From positions 62,001 through 126,000 of the forward strand of contig JBQTHL010000005.1 of the NCBI GenBank assembly GCA_052389915.1: 64,000 nt of DNA, in the 5' to 3' direction. The notes under the pieces are model-generated. The model was not told the origin of the DNA. It saw only the letters and a list, made by a program, of their open reading frames with translations, and made no database searches. The first letter of the stretch is position 1, and every line of letters starts with the position of its first letter. The stretch is from Panacagrimonas sp052389915. GTDB taxonomy: Bacteria; Pseudomonadota; Gammaproteobacteria; Nevskiales; Nevskiaceae. Positions 8,442-17,715 of the stretch are shown here, one piece after another. The translations under genes and the position numbers were made by a program.

Positions 8442-8595
8442 GGCGCGAGTTTAGCGGCGGGCAAGGCGGCGCAGCCGGACAAGCTCACCTATACTCACGT
8501 TCTGCTTGTCGCCTGACGTAAGGCTCGGTCCGGAGACCGTCGACGGAAGGCCCGCGTGTCAGCCTGCCACGCTCGCGCCGCGCCCTGACGAGTCT

Positions 8596-9525
8596 CTACT
8601 TGAGTCCCCAGGTGCCTTCCACCAACTCCACCATGCGCTGACGGTCCCCACCCGTCCTGGCTTCAGCCTCGTAGATCTTGGCGTCCACCAGAAACCGGTA
8701 CCAGAAGCCCTGGAGCATGTGCCAGGCCAGGCCCGGCACGCCGTCCAGAAAACCGAGTTTCAGGAAATAACGGTAAAAGAAATATCCGGCAGGTCGCACG
8801 AATAAGGGCAGTCGCGCGTAGACGCGCTCCTTGATCCAGCGCTTGAGCTTGGACTGCTCGCGCGCGGTCATCGTGCTTACATCGTCGTAGGCCGCAAAGC
8901 CGTACTTCATATTCAGCAGGTCTGCCGCCTCGCGCACGGCGTAACGGTTGTGCTTCTCCGTCCACCAGGTGAGGTCGTTGAGATTTTCGTCGACCAGGTC
9001 ATGCTCGAATCGCAAGCTCGTTCCCTCGCTCAGACGGATGTGCTCGTCCATCCAGCGGTTTTCGCAGCGCCCGCGTCCCGTGCGCCACAGCCGCAGCACC
9101 CACATGGGATACACCGCGCCGTGCCGGATCCAGCGCCCGAGAAAGTGGATGCGACGCTTGGTGTAGACGCCCGAGACCTCGGCCGACAACGTGGCCAGCC
9201 GCTGCGTGATTTCCAGTGCCAACTCTTGTGTCGCGTACTCGTCGGCGTCCAGGCGCATCACCCAGTCGCCCTCGATGGACGCGTGGTCGAGTCCCCAGTT
9301 GAACTGTCGCGCGTAGTTCTGCTCCCAGCGATTCTGCAACACCGTCGCGCCCAGGCTGCGGGCGATCTCGATGGTGCGGTCGGAGGAGAACGAGTCGACC
9401 ACCACCACCTGCCGTGCAAACGGGCGTACGGATTCGATCGCACGGGCCAGGTGCTTCTCCTCGTTGTACGTGAGGATCAACACGGTTACGCGCCGGACTT
9501 CGTCGGCAGGAGTGCCGCTAGCCAT
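8596..9525 (-). CDS. glycosyltransferase family 2 protein (last gene of EPS operon)
   Basis: A 309-residue GT-A glycosyltransferase. VTVLILTYNEEKHLARAIESV opens the nucleotide-sugar domain and MRLDADEYATQEL contains the DXD-type metal site. The C-terminal part has several aromatic, amphipathic stretches (FLGRWIRHGAVYPMWVLRLWR; YARLPLFVRPAGYFFYRYFLK) typical of membrane-associated WaaE/KdtX-like enzymes. It adds a sugar to a lipid-linked glycan at the cytoplasmic face of the inner membrane. Its start overlaps the preceding methyltransferase by 8 nt, so the two are translationally coupled. Confidence 0.87.
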   Translation of the reverse strand: MASGTPADEVRRVTVLILTYNEEKHLARAIESVRPFARQVVVVDSFSSDRTIEIARSLGATVLQNRWEQNYARQFNWGLDHASIEGDWVMRLDADEYATQELALEITQRLATLSAEVSGVYTKRRIHFLGRWIRHGAVYPMWVLRLWRTGRGRCENRWMDEHIRLSEGTSLRFEHDLVDENLNDLTWWTEKHNRYAVREAADLLNMKYGFAAYDDVSTMTAREQSKLKRWIKERVYARLPLFVRPAGYFFYRYFLKLGFLDGVPGLAWHMLQGFWYRFLVDAKIYEAEARTGGDRQRMVELVEGTWGLK

Positions 9526-10141
9526 CGACCTGCACCACGAGCACCATGCTTTTCCAGAGGTAGGGCAAGCGCCCGACCCCGTGAAAACTCACCACCTTGA
9601 AGCCTTCCTTGCGTACCAGTTCCGAGAGGCTTTTCCGACTCCAGAACTTGATGTGTCCGCCGTCCCACCATGCCGTGTGATGGTCATCCCACTTGTCCAT
9701 CACCGACAGGGCCAGGTTCTTCAGATAGCCGTGATAGGGCGTGGTCAGAATCAGGAGGCCGCCCGCCTTGAGCACCTGCCTGGCGAAGCGCGGCAGGAGC
9801 GCCGGGAAATACAGGTGCTCGATCACCTCGGTGGATACGACGGCATCGAACTTCTCGGGCCGGTAGTCGATGATCGGCTGCGGATCGTCCTGGACACCCA
9901 GATTGAAGAACTGGAGATCGGGATTGGTCTTGCAGCAGATCTCGAAGCCGTTGCGATCGTACTCCACCCCGGCTACCACTCTGCCCGATTGCGCCAGAAG
10001 CCGGCACAACTCGCCGTTGCCGCAGCCCAGATCGAGCACGCTCTTCGCTTCGAGAGACAGGAGCAACTCGAGAATTTTCGGCGCGATATAGCCGCAGGAT
10101 ACGGGCGCTCCTTCCGACCAGCCGTAATCGGTGGTATTCAC
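9518..10141 (-). CDS. class I SAM-dependent methyltransferase in EPS operon
   Basis: A 207-residue Rossmann-fold methyltransferase: motif I is VLDLGCGNGELC (near residue 35), followed by AGVEYDRNGFEIC, then FDAVVSTEVIEHLYFPALLPRFARQVLKAGG. It probably methylates a sugar or a terminal residue of the exopolysaccharide repeat unit. It overlaps its downstream glycosyltransferase gene by 8 nt and the upstream acetyltransferase gene by 4 nt (ATGA). The acceptor cannot be determined from the sequence. Confidence 0.85.
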   Translation of the reverse strand: MNTTDYGWSEGAPVSCGYIAPKILELLLSLEAKSVLDLGCGNGELCRLLAQSGRVVAGVEYDRNGFEICCKTNPDLQFFNLGVQDDPQPIIDYRPEKFDAVVSTEVIEHLYFPALLPRFARQVLKAGGLLILTTPYHGYLKNLALSVMDKWDDHHTAWWDGGHIKFWSRKSLSELVRKEGFKVVSFHGVGRLPYLWKSMVLVVQVDG

Positions 10142-10773
10142 TTGTCGTCCTCGAATCGAATCAGCCGCGGCTTGATCGGTTTACACGGGGTTCCGGCGCA
10201 GACCATCCAGTCCGGCATGGACTTCGAGACCACCGCGCGCGCACCGATCACGGTGCCTTCGCCGATGGTGACACCGGGTCCGATAAACGCGTCCACGCAG
10301 ATCCAGGCGTGAGCACCTATCGTGATAGGTAACCAGTAGGGCTGAAAGTGCGGGTCTTCGAAGTCGTGCGATCCCGTACAAATGAACGCGCCGCGCGAAA
10401 CGATCGCCTTCTTCCCGATCCGGACCCGGTTTACCGAATAACAGTACACGCCCTCGTCCAGGCAAGAATGATCGGCCATTTCCAGATTCCACGGCCCCCA
10501 GATTCTCACGCTCGGATAGACGTGGCAGCCTTTCCCCAGCTTGGCTCCGAACAACTTGAGAATGATCGCTCTCAGGCCATGCAGGGGCCGCGGCGTCCAG
10601 CGAAAAAAGCCGTGGTAGACCAGGCCCCAGGCCGCTCGCGCCAGACGATTCCGCAGGCTGAAGGTTGCCGTCTCGAAGGTATTGATTCCCGGGGGCGAGG
10701 TGTCGGGTCCGAGCTGGTAGGGCTTGCTTTCCGGGGACATCGGGGCGGGTGCATCCTTGGATTCGTGAGGCAT
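10138..10773 (-). CDS. wcaF: WcaF-like colanic acid biosynthesis acetyltransferase
   Basis: A 211-residue left-handed beta-helix (hexapeptide) acetyltransferase. The N-terminal part, with NRLARAAWGLVYHGFFRWTPRPLHGLRAIILKLFGAKLG, and the hexapeptide coils (VRIWGPWNLEMADHSCLDEG, VTIGEGTVIGARAVV) are typical of WcaF; the catalytic His is in GSHDFEDP. It transfers acetyl from acetyl-CoA to a sugar of the exopolysaccharide. An alternative start at the internal Met12 would shorten it to 200 residues. A 4-nt ATGA overlap links it to the methyltransferase gene. Confidence 0.85.
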   Translation of the reverse strand: MPHESKDAPAPMSPESKPYQLGPDTSPPGINTFETATFSLRNRLARAAWGLVYHGFFRWTPRPLHGLRAIILKLFGAKLGKGCHVYPSVRIWGPWNLEMADHSCLDEGVYCYSVNRVRIGKKAIVSRGAFICTGSHDFEDPHFQPYWLPITIGAHAWICVDAFIGPGVTIGEGTVIGARAVVSKSMPDWMVCAGTPCKPIKPRLIRFEDDK

Positions 10774-10785
10774 TGGATCGGTTTC

Positions 10786-11991
10786 TCAGGTACCGGTAAC
10801 GGCAGCTTGCTTGTCGGTTTTGTGACTGTGGACACAGCTTCGAACGAGGTCGATCAGATTTGCAGCGGCCTGTCGCATGTCGAACCGGCTCTCGAAACAG
10901 ACCTTGGCGGACTCGCCCATCTGCTTCCGTCGCTCCGCAGTCAATTCGAGCCAACGGGTCAGCAGGTTCACCGTGCCGGCGACCGTGTCCGGCTCCACCA
11001 GTCCGGCGCCGTCGGTCTCGATTTCGCGCCAGATATTCACCTTGTCCGATATCAGCACCGGCGTCCCCACTGCCATGGCCTCCGCAATGGCAATGCCAAA
11101 ATTTTCCAGGTGCGTGGGAAGAATGAACACCTCGGCGGCAAGGAACGCCCCCCACTTCAACTCCCCTTGCAGCATGCCGGTCCAGGTGATGCGCTCGCCG
11201 ACCCCCCGTTCCTCCGCCAGTTTCATCAGGGCCGCCTGCCACCCGATCTGATCCGGTCCGGCCATGACCAGATGCAGCGCCGGATCGCGCGCAGCCACTT
11301 GCGCGAAGGCTTCGATCAGCAGATCGCATCCCTTTTTCGGGTGCACCCTGCCCAGAAACAGGATTTGCCGTTTCCCCTTCAACTCGGGAAAGGCGGCGAG
11401 AAAAGAGTCCGCGTTATCCAGGCAAATCCCGGTGGGCAGCGTGGTGCCGTAACTGACGACCTCGTCGCGCACCCGGTAGGGTTTGAACGAATTGCGCGCG
11501 GTCCGGCGCTCTTCCTCGCAGGTGAACAACACCGCCGCAGCGTCATGCAATACCGGATGCTGGAACAGGCGCCAGTACACACTCTTCTTGATGTGCTTGA
11601 AAGGGTGCGTATACCGTTCGAACGGGTCCACCATGCCGTGCGGATAGACGAAGTACGGCACACGCGCAGCGCGCAGCCCCCGGCGTACCGCGGGACCGTG
11701 AAACTGCCACAGCGCGTGCACGACGACCGCATCGAACTCCCCGCCGTGCTGACGCAGCCAGGGAACGAGCTTCGGCGCGTAGTAGTACTTCCCGAAGGGC
11801 GGGCCCAGGGCGATGACTCGCACGTTCGGCACGTCCAGCCAGGGAGAGTCCGGGGCATCCAGCGTGGCGATAACGGGTGCGACACCCAGGGTCCGGGCGC
11901 AGGCCGTGATCTGGCGCAGCCCCTCCGCCGGCCCGCCGAGAGCGGGATTCAGGCTGGTGATGACGTGCAGAAGAAGGAGCGGGTCGGACAT
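10786..11991 (-). CDS. glycosyltransferase family 4 protein
   Basis: A 401-residue GT-B glycosyltransferase. The N-terminal acceptor domain starts LLLLHVITSLNPALGGPAEG; the C-terminal donor domain contains ILFLGRVHPKKGCDLLIEAF and the E-x7-E signature as LPTHLENFGIAIAEAMAVGTPVL. It adds one sugar from a nucleotide donor during repeat-unit assembly, at the cytoplasmic side of the inner membrane. It is 12 nt from wcaF; the 78 nt upstream (11992-12069) hold no feature I can name. Confidence 0.88.
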   Translation of the reverse strand: MSDPLLLLHVITSLNPALGGPAEGLRQITACARTLGVAPVIATLDAPDSPWLDVPNVRVIALGPPFGKYYYAPKLVPWLRQHGGEFDAVVVHALWQFHGPAVRRGLRAARVPYFVYPHGMVDPFERYTHPFKHIKKSVYWRLFQHPVLHDAAAVLFTCEEERRTARNSFKPYRVRDEVVSYGTTLPTGICLDNADSFLAAFPELKGKRQILFLGRVHPKKGCDLLIEAFAQVAARDPALHLVMAGPDQIGWQAALMKLAEERGVGERITWTGMLQGELKWGAFLAAEVFILPTHLENFGIAIAEAMAVGTPVLISDKVNIWREIETDGAGLVEPDTVAGTVNLLTRWLELTAERRKQMGESAKVCFESRFDMRQAAANLIDLVRSCVHSHKTDKQAAVTGT

Positions 11992-12069
11992 GCGGATTTC
12001 CAGCGTGTTGGGTTGGGTGGTTTCAGCGGGCTCGTTCGACCCGTCCGCTTCTGCGGGCGGTGGTCGGGC

Positions 12070-12873
12070 TCAATGAGGCTGACCGGCAATGGGGCCATGG
12101 CGCAAGCGCTCGATGGTGTCGGCCCAATTGAGACCCTTTCTCGCGTAGCGAGCGGCGACTCTCAAAACCGCATCGATTCCGCCGGGTTCCCTGCGCATGA
12201 TCCGGCGAAACATCTGGTCCCGCTCCTGGCGCAGGAACTGGCGAGATTTTCCGGAGCCCGTGATGCCCGCGTCGTGAATGCGGAAGCGGCTCCAGAACTG
12301 GGGTTCCAGGGAGAAACGTGCCCCCGCCAATGCCATGTCCACGAAGAGTTCGCCGTCCCAGGACCAGCGATTGGCGACGTTGAAGCCGCCCGTTCGCCGA
12401 AACGCATCGGCACGAAAGAACGTCGAGGCCTGGGACAGGATGCTGGCGCCGTACGCCGCCATCCTCAGCGAGAAGCGGTCGGAATAGCTGCGCCGCCTGA
12501 CCGTCCCCGCCTCGTCGATGATCCAGCTATGACCCGACACCACATCGACCCTGGGATGACGATCGAAGTACCGGGCGACCCGGCCGAGCGTATCCCGCTC
12601 CAGAATGTCGTCCGAGTTGAGAAACCCGAGGATGTCGCCGTTCGCGGCCGCGAAGCCCTTGTTCAAGCCATCGGCAGGGCCTTTGTCCGGTTCGTAGATG
12701 AGCTTCGCAATGCGGTCGCGATAGCGCTCGATAATCTCGCGGCTGCCGTCGGTGGAGCCGGGATCCACCACGATGTATTCGATATCCGTGTAGTCCTGCT
12801 CGACGACCGAGCGCATCGCCTCCTCCAGGAAACGGGCCTGGTTGTAAGAGATGGTGACGATGGAAAACTTCAT
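12070..12873 (-). CDS. glycosyltransferase family 2 protein
   Basis: A 267-residue GT-A enzyme of the WcaA/SpsA kind. FSIVTISYNQARFLEEAMRSV is the first strand region, VVDPGSTDGS the nucleotide-binding part and LGFLNSDDILERDTL the DXD-type site (here SDD). A later WSWDGELFVDMAL segment provides the probable base. It elongates the exopolysaccharide repeat unit. Its start codon overlaps the polymerase gene stop by 4 nt (ATGA). Confidence 0.88.
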   Translation of the reverse strand: MKFSIVTISYNQARFLEEAMRSVVEQDYTDIEYIVVDPGSTDGSREIIERYRDRIAKLIYEPDKGPADGLNKGFAAANGDILGFLNSDDILERDTLGRVARYFDRHPRVDVVSGHSWIIDEAGTVRRRSYSDRFSLRMAAYGASILSQASTFFRADAFRRTGGFNVANRWSWDGELFVDMALAGARFSLEPQFWSRFRIHDAGITGSGKSRQFLRQERDQMFRRIMRREPGGIDAVLRVAARYARKGLNWADTIERLRHGPIAGQPH

Positions 12874-14147
12874 GCTCCAAATCTGCTCTGGGGACTGCCA
12901 CGGAGGAAGGTCATCATGACGATGATCTCAAAGGCGGTGCGGTAGCGAAGCTCGCCGGCAAACGGCGAGAAAAAGATGTTCCACACCATGAAAAAGGCGC
13001 AGAAACTCAGCAGCGGAACCAGGCGCTCCTGGGTCAGGTACAAATGCGCGAGAACCCTGGCCGCCAAGGTCAGCGCCCACAGCCAGATGAACGTGCCGAA
13101 AAACCCGGCCTCCACCCAGGGCGCGATGATGTGGGAGTGGGTCGGGATGAGGCAGCTTTCGACTTCACCCGCCGATTCGTAACCCAGCCGCTCCTTGAGG
13201 TTCACGAGCAGGTCGGTATAGCGGCAGTTCTTGGCCCAGGAGCCGTGACCGATGACCGGCGAATCCTTGATGGCCTGGGACGCGGCGAGAATCTCGCTGC
13301 GGCCGCCCAGAAGAATTCCGTACTCGCCATGCGCCTGCTGTTCGTATTTCTCCTTGGCGGCCTCGCCCAACATGCCGCTTTCGGCCGCAAATTTGTAACC
13401 CTGGGAAACGCAGAACCCCACCGTCGCCACGGCAACGCCGAGCAGCCATAGATCGGTGATTTTCACGCGTGTTGCCTTGCCGACCTGCCGTCCCTTGAAC
13501 CATTGGAGCGTCTGGTAGCAAAAGGTCAGCCCCAGGATGGCACCGAGGCTGCGAAAGTCCATGTAGATGCTCAGGACCGAGGCAAATGCCACGACGCCGA
13601 TCCCCGCCAAGCTGCGTATCTTGGAGGTATTCAAGTACGCGGCCAGAACGACCAGAGACACGGATATCGGTATGCCGACACCCGCCTTCCAGAAATAATT
13701 GACGATCAGCGGCGAGTTGCGGTTGAGCGCATAGGTCGCGAACTCGCTGGCGCACAGTCCGATCACGAACAGGACGATCCGGCGCCGATTGCCGTTGATC
13801 AGCAGGTACAGAGCCATGAAGTTGATCGTGGCGAACACGATTCTGGCCCAGCCGCGACTGAAATCCTTGAACGTGGTGTCGCGAATCAGGTCGGTGACGA
13901 CCTGCGCCAGCAACCAGAGAGCGGCGAGGAGGATGAAGGTTCGCGGCAGCGGATCGAGAAGCTTGTTCCCCCGCGACAACAGGAGAAACGGCAATAGGAG
14001 CATCAGCACCGCTTCGGTGCCGAGCAACTGGCCAATCAGCGGAACCTTCAAGAAACCCAGAGTCGGGACGACGAACGCCAGCACGTCCCATCCCACGACC
14101 CGCTGCCGTGGGGCTACCGCCAGGGTCATGGTCGCGGTGGCGGTCAT
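12870..14147 (-). CDS. O-antigen/EPS polymerase (Wzy-like) membrane protein
   Basis: A 425-residue integral membrane protein with about ten to twelve hydrophobic helices and one large periplasmic loop (SEILAASQAIKDSPVIGHGSWAKNCRYTDLL), the pattern of Wzy/WaaL proteins; GHGSW followed by HSHIIAPWVEAGFFG is the usual ligase/polymerase signature. It would join lipid-linked repeat units in the periplasm. The start at 14147 (MTATATM) overlaps the preceding acyltransferase stop by 4 nt. Placed with Wzx, Wza-like and Wzc-like genes it completes a Wzy-dependent export route. Confidence 0.85.
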   Translation of the reverse strand: MTATATMTLAVAPRQRVVGWDVLAFVVPTLGFLKVPLIGQLLGTEAVLMLLLPFLLLSRGNKLLDPLPRTFILLAALWLLAQVVTDLIRDTTFKDFSRGWARIVFATINFMALYLLINGNRRRIVLFVIGLCASEFATYALNRNSPLIVNYFWKAGVGIPISVSLVVLAAYLNTSKIRSLAGIGVVAFASVLSIYMDFRSLGAILGLTFCYQTLQWFKGRQVGKATRVKITDLWLLGVAVATVGFCVSQGYKFAAESGMLGEAAKEKYEQQAHGEYGILLGGRSEILAASQAIKDSPVIGHGSWAKNCRYTDLLVNLKERLGYESAGEVESCLIPTHSHIIAPWVEAGFFGTFIWLWALTLAARVLAHLYLTQERLVPLLSFCAFFMVWNIFFSPFAGELRYRTAFEIIVMMTFLRGSPQSRFGA

Positions 14148-14698
14148 TCCTCTACTTTCTTCTTGGGAACGAGCTTGACGTTGCGGTCGCCGGGATTGGC
14201 GAACACGAGCTGTCCCGGCGGCACGTCGTTCTTGATGACGCTGCCCGCGCTGACGAAGCTGTCGCAGCCGATGGTCACGCCCGGCAGGACGATGGCTGCC
14301 GATCCGAGCACTCCACGATCCTCGATGTGCACCGGCCGGCGCCAGGTGGTGGCGCGCATGACGATGCCAAGACGGGTGTCGTGCTCCAGCGAAGAGATGA
14401 CGGCATGGGCTCCGATCACCACGTCGTCGCCCATGGTCACGCCGCCGCCGCCCCAGATCTGCACGAACTCGTCGACCGCACAGCGCGCGCCGATGGACAC
14501 CATTTCCGGGCTGTGGATGATCACGTGAGGATGAATATTGCTCCCCTCCCCCAGATGCTTGAGTCGTGCGCGCCACCATGCGTTGCGGATGCGCTGCGAT
14601 ATTCCGAGCCAGTGAATACGTTTGGCGAATATCACTCCGAGCCGGAAAATATGCACCAGCACCTTTTCCAGGCCGTCGCCCAGTGTCTTGCGATTCAC
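14144..14698 (-). CDS. hexapeptide-repeat acyltransferase in EPS operon
   Basis: A 184-residue left-handed beta-helix acyltransferase with a GTG start at 14698 that overlaps the flippase stop (GTGA). The coils run from EGSNIHPHVIIHSPEMVSIGARC through VTMGDDVVIGAHAVI to LPGVTIGCDSFVSAGSV; the likely catalytic His is in SSLEHDTRLG. It probably O-acetylates an exopolysaccharide sugar. It is the second of three hexapeptide transferases in this operon, suggesting a heavily acylated polymer. Confidence 0.82.
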   Translation of the reverse strand: MNRKTLGDGLEKVLVHIFRLGVIFAKRIHWLGISQRIRNAWWRARLKHLGEGSNIHPHVIIHSPEMVSIGARCAVDEFVQIWGGGGVTMGDDVVIGAHAVISSLEHDTRLGIVMRATTWRRPVHIEDRGVLGSAAIVLPGVTIGCDSFVSAGSVIKNDVPPGQLVFANPGDRNVKLVPKKKVEE

Positions 14699-16194
14699 TC
14701 GATGACCTCCTTCTTTCCGGACATGGCAAGAATCTGTGCCTGAAACCTGCGCCGATCCGGATGGAGCCATAGCGCAGGAGCAAAGACGATGGCCGGGACC
14801 AGGACGCAGATCGAGAATCGCAGCATCGCGGGTTCGGCCGCGGTCGCGTTGTAGACGTAACCCACCGCGACGACCACCGCGACCGCGGCGGCAACCAGTC
14901 CGAGCGACTCCTCGACCAGCAGCATCCGAAACGGCAGTTTGTGCTCGCGATGAAACACGAAGACGAACAGGGCGCATCCGGTCAAGGTCGAAATCACCAT
15001 CGCCCACATGACGCCCGTAGCGCCATAACGCGGACCCAGCAGCAGGCCCAGACCCAGGTTCGCCAGTCCCATCAGGACTTGCGAAGCAGCGGTCCAGCCG
15101 ATCCGCCCCGTGCCCATGTTGGAGAAGAAGGCAGGCCCGGCAAAAATGTTGATGGCCATCGTCAAGGCCAGAAAGCCGACGAAGAAAACGAACTGCGGCT
15201 CGAGACGCCCGATCCAGACTTCCGACAGCAAGGGCGCCCAGGCCGCGACCACGGCGCAGAGCGGCAGCGCGAACGCGACGATCAGTCGCAGGTTGGCGCG
15301 GTAAAGATTGCCCAGGGCCTGCGAGCTGTTCGCGCCGAGGCGGGCCACCAGCGGGACCAGAACCTGGTTGGCGGAGATGATGAGCAGCCGCGCCTTGCCG
15401 ACGAACTGGCTCGCCATCTCGAAGTATCCGGCTGCGGAAAGACCACCGAATTTTCCGAGCAGCGCCTTGGTGACGGGATCGAATAGCATCATCGCGATGG
15501 CGCCGATCTGGAACTGCACGCCGTAGCCGAGCATCTCGCGGAAAGACGTCCGCCTCCATTGCCGGGGAAGCCACGGCAGGCCCGGAATCAGGGGACGCAG
15601 AAACAACCAGCCGGCGATCACCAGCAAGGCGCCCTGCCCGATCTGGGCCCAGGCCAGGCCGAGCAGACCGAAACGCGGCGTCAACCACAGCGCTGCGATC
15701 AGGAACGCGAACTGAGCGAGCACCACCAGCACGGCACGCCGGTCGTAACGCAGGCAACCGTCGAGCCCGGACTGGAAAACCGCCGCCACCGCGGTGAGGA
15801 CAAAGGAGACCAGGGCGAAGGGCAGCAGTGCAAGCGCCTCGTCCAGCGCGGTACCGGAAAACAGCCGGTGAAACAGGATGTCCAGCAGCGGGTACGCGAG
15901 CAGCGAAGCCGTTATCAGGAGACCCGCAATGCTGATGGCCGCGGTCTGGATCGCGTAGCCCGCTTCCCGATCCTCCCCGCTCGCCCGGTACTTGGCCACG
16001 AAGCGCGTGACGCTCGCGGAGAGGCCCAGTTCACCGATCCGCGAAGCGGAAGCGGTGGCCAGAACCACCGACCAGATGCCGAGCCGGTCCGCACCCACCG
16101 TATCCAGGATCACACGATAGAGCACGAACAGCATCACGCTCGTGATCACGACCTGGCCGACTGAAGCGGCCGCGTTCCAGGCTACCCCTCGCAT
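14695..16194 (-). CDS. oligosaccharide flippase (Wzx-like, MOP/PST family)
   Basis: A 499-residue polytopic membrane protein with about twelve to fourteen hydrophobic segments, beginning with a short tail and VGQVVITSVMLFVLYRVILDTVG, the usual start of polysaccharide transporters. ADRLGIWSVVLATASASRIGELGLSASVTRFVA is the conserved first cytoplasmic loop region. It flips the lipid-linked repeat unit across the inner membrane before polymerisation. It overlaps the downstream acyltransferase gene by 4 nt and is 44 nt from the upstream one. Confidence 0.87.
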   Translation of the reverse strand: MRGVAWNAAASVGQVVITSVMLFVLYRVILDTVGADRLGIWSVVLATASASRIGELGLSASVTRFVAKYRASGEDREAGYAIQTAAISIAGLLITASLLAYPLLDILFHRLFSGTALDEALALLPFALVSFVLTAVAAVFQSGLDGCLRYDRRAVLVVLAQFAFLIAALWLTPRFGLLGLAWAQIGQGALLVIAGWLFLRPLIPGLPWLPRQWRRTSFREMLGYGVQFQIGAIAMMLFDPVTKALLGKFGGLSAAGYFEMASQFVGKARLLIISANQVLVPLVARLGANSSQALGNLYRANLRLIVAFALPLCAVVAAWAPLLSEVWIGRLEPQFVFFVGFLALTMAINIFAGPAFFSNMGTGRIGWTAASQVLMGLANLGLGLLLGPRYGATGVMWAMVISTLTGCALFVFVFHREHKLPFRMLLVEESLGLVAAAVAVVVAVGYVYNATAAEPAMLRFSICVLVPAIVFAPALWLHPDRRRFQAQILAMSGKKEVIE

Positions 16195-16238
16195 GAGCGT
16201 GCGCCTCGACTAACCCGCCCGTTGCAGCACTTCGAAAT

Positions 16239-16817
16239 TCATGGCAGCGAGTTGCCGATCTTGCGTGCCGGAACACCGCCCACGATCGTGTAGGGTTCGA
16301 CATTCTTGGTCACAACCGACCCCGCCGCCACGATCGCACCCTGACCGATCGTGACACCTCTGAAAACGAACACACCCGGATAAATGACGACGTCGTCCTC
16401 GATCACGATGGGGTCGGTCGCGATTTCCGGGTAACGGATATAGCGGCCGGTATTCATGATCTCGAACACATGCTGCACGCGCCGCTTTGCGGAAATCGGA
16501 TGTGCCTGGCAGTCGTTGATCATCACGTTGTTGGAGATGAGCACGCGGCTGCCCATCCGGACGCTGCTGGCGCTCCAGATGCGAACGCCCACATGCATCA
16601 CGCAGTCGTTCCCGATTTCGATGGAGCCGCCGTCGTCCATGACGATCAACTCGGCGGCGATGACACAGTTTCCGCCGATACGGATGTTTTCCTGCTCCCG
16701 GGTATTGCGGATGGTGCAGCCAACGCCGAACTTCGATCCCGGACCGATCACGCACAGCTTGCCGAGACGCGAGTTTCGGAAGTACTGCGAAATCCGGTGA
16801 TAAATACGCTTCAACAT
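16239..16817 (-). CDS. hexapeptide-repeat acyltransferase in EPS operon
   Basis: A 192-residue acyltransferase. Many hexapeptide coils are visible (IGPGSKFGVGCTIRN, IRIGGNCVIAAELIVMDD, IEIGNDCVMHVGVRIW, VRMGSRVLISNNVMIND, VTIGQGAIVAAGSVV), with the probable catalytic His in DCQAHPISAKRR. The family transfers acetyl or similar groups to sugars or serine-like acceptors. It is the third such enzyme of the operon. Start at 16817 (MLKRIYHRISQYF), with 70 nt to the FkbM gene. Confidence 0.83.
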   Translation of the reverse strand: MLKRIYHRISQYFRNSRLGKLCVIGPGSKFGVGCTIRNTREQENIRIGGNCVIAAELIVMDDGGSIEIGNDCVMHVGVRIWSASSVRMGSRVLISNNVMINDCQAHPISAKRRVQHVFEIMNTGRYIRYPEIATDPIVIEDDVVIYPGVFVFRGVTIGQGAIVAAGSVVTKNVEPYTIVGGVPARKIGNSLP

Positions 16818-16887
16818 TTGCGATAAGACAGGCAGAGCAGTTCGGACCTACAGACGTCGGGGAACACGAAGCCGAAACCGCGAGGGC

Positions 16888-17622
16888 TTATCTGACGAAC
16901 AGGGCATCGAGCCACATCACCCTGCCATCCTCGCCGTAGGACTGGTCCAGATTCCCTGCATAGGACAGGCCATGGTGATCCAGGAGCATGACGAGGTCTT
17001 TAAACGCCGCCTGGGCGGAGTACAAGGGATCCACGCAGACTTCGAGCAGACAGGCATTCACCTTCGGAAGAAGCTGGGACGCGCCACGCAGCACGCGGTC
17101 TTCGTAACCCTGCACGTCGAGCTTCAACACAATCTGGGGAGCCATCTCGTTCAGGACAGGGGTCATGGCCGCATCCAGGGTGGTCTGGCGAACCCTCACC
17201 TCGGACTGCTTGCGCACCTGGGGAAACATCGACTCCTTGTGCCCAGTCGTCGCCAGCAGGGACGAGGACGGGCTGTGCTCTTCGTGAAAGTGCATCACGG
17301 CCTCACCCTCCTGATCTCCCAAGGCCACCTGGGAACACTTGACGCGGCCGTTCTGGGTATTCGCCCAAGCCGACAACGCGCGGAACGGAGTCTCCAGAGG
17401 CTCGAAGCAATACAGCGCAGCGTTCGGGTGATATTTAGAGATTTTGCGCGCAAACTGGCCTTCGTTGGCGCCGCAGTCGATCACGGTCTTGATCGGGCGA
17501 TCCCGCAGGCCGGCGAGCGTCACCTCGGGAGAATTCTTCAGTCGGACGATATCGAAGCCGACGGTGCGAAAAAATTCCTTGGCCGAATTGCGCAAGGCAT
17601 GACGGACCCGCTGAGCACTCAT
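16888..17622 (-). CDS. FkbM family methyltransferase
   Basis: A 244-residue FkbM-type SAM methyltransferase: VIDCGANEGQFARKISKYHPNAALYCFEPL holds motif I and the acidic ribose-binding residue, VALGDQEGEAVMHFHEEHSPSSSLL is typical of the family, and LKLDVQGYEDRVLRGA closes the core. It probably O-methylates a sugar. I chose the start at 17622 because GGGAG lies 7 nt upstream; an earlier Met at 17688 would add 22 residues. It follows the GumC-like gene by 93 nt. Confidence 0.85.
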   Translation of the reverse strand: MSAQRVRHALRNSAKEFFRTVGFDIVRLKNSPEVTLAGLRDRPIKTVIDCGANEGQFARKISKYHPNAALYCFEPLETPFRALSAWANTQNGRVKCSQVALGDQEGEAVMHFHEEHSPSSSLLATTGHKESMFPQVRKQSEVRVRQTTLDAAMTPVLNEMAPQIVLKLDVQGYEDRVLRGASQLLPKVNACLLEVCVDPLYSAQAAFKDLVMLLDHHGLSYAGNLDQSYGEDGRVMWLDALFVR

Positions 17623-17715
17623 GGACTGTCTCCCGCTCGCAAGAGCGTTCGTGATGTTTGTGAATTGTTCATCTTCGATGGTGGGCACCTGCCGGCGAGC
17701 ATCCGCCAGGCCTGC

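Noticed and set aside
8442..8595. Possible tmRNA near the NSS transporter gene
   Set aside because: Only a short CGGTC-CGGA-GACCG hairpin is visible; there is no tRNA-like end or tag-coding frame.
10348..12945. 865-codon plus-strand open frame opposite the EPS genes
   Set aside because: It is the GC-rich antisense of four well-supported genes and has no recognisable domain.
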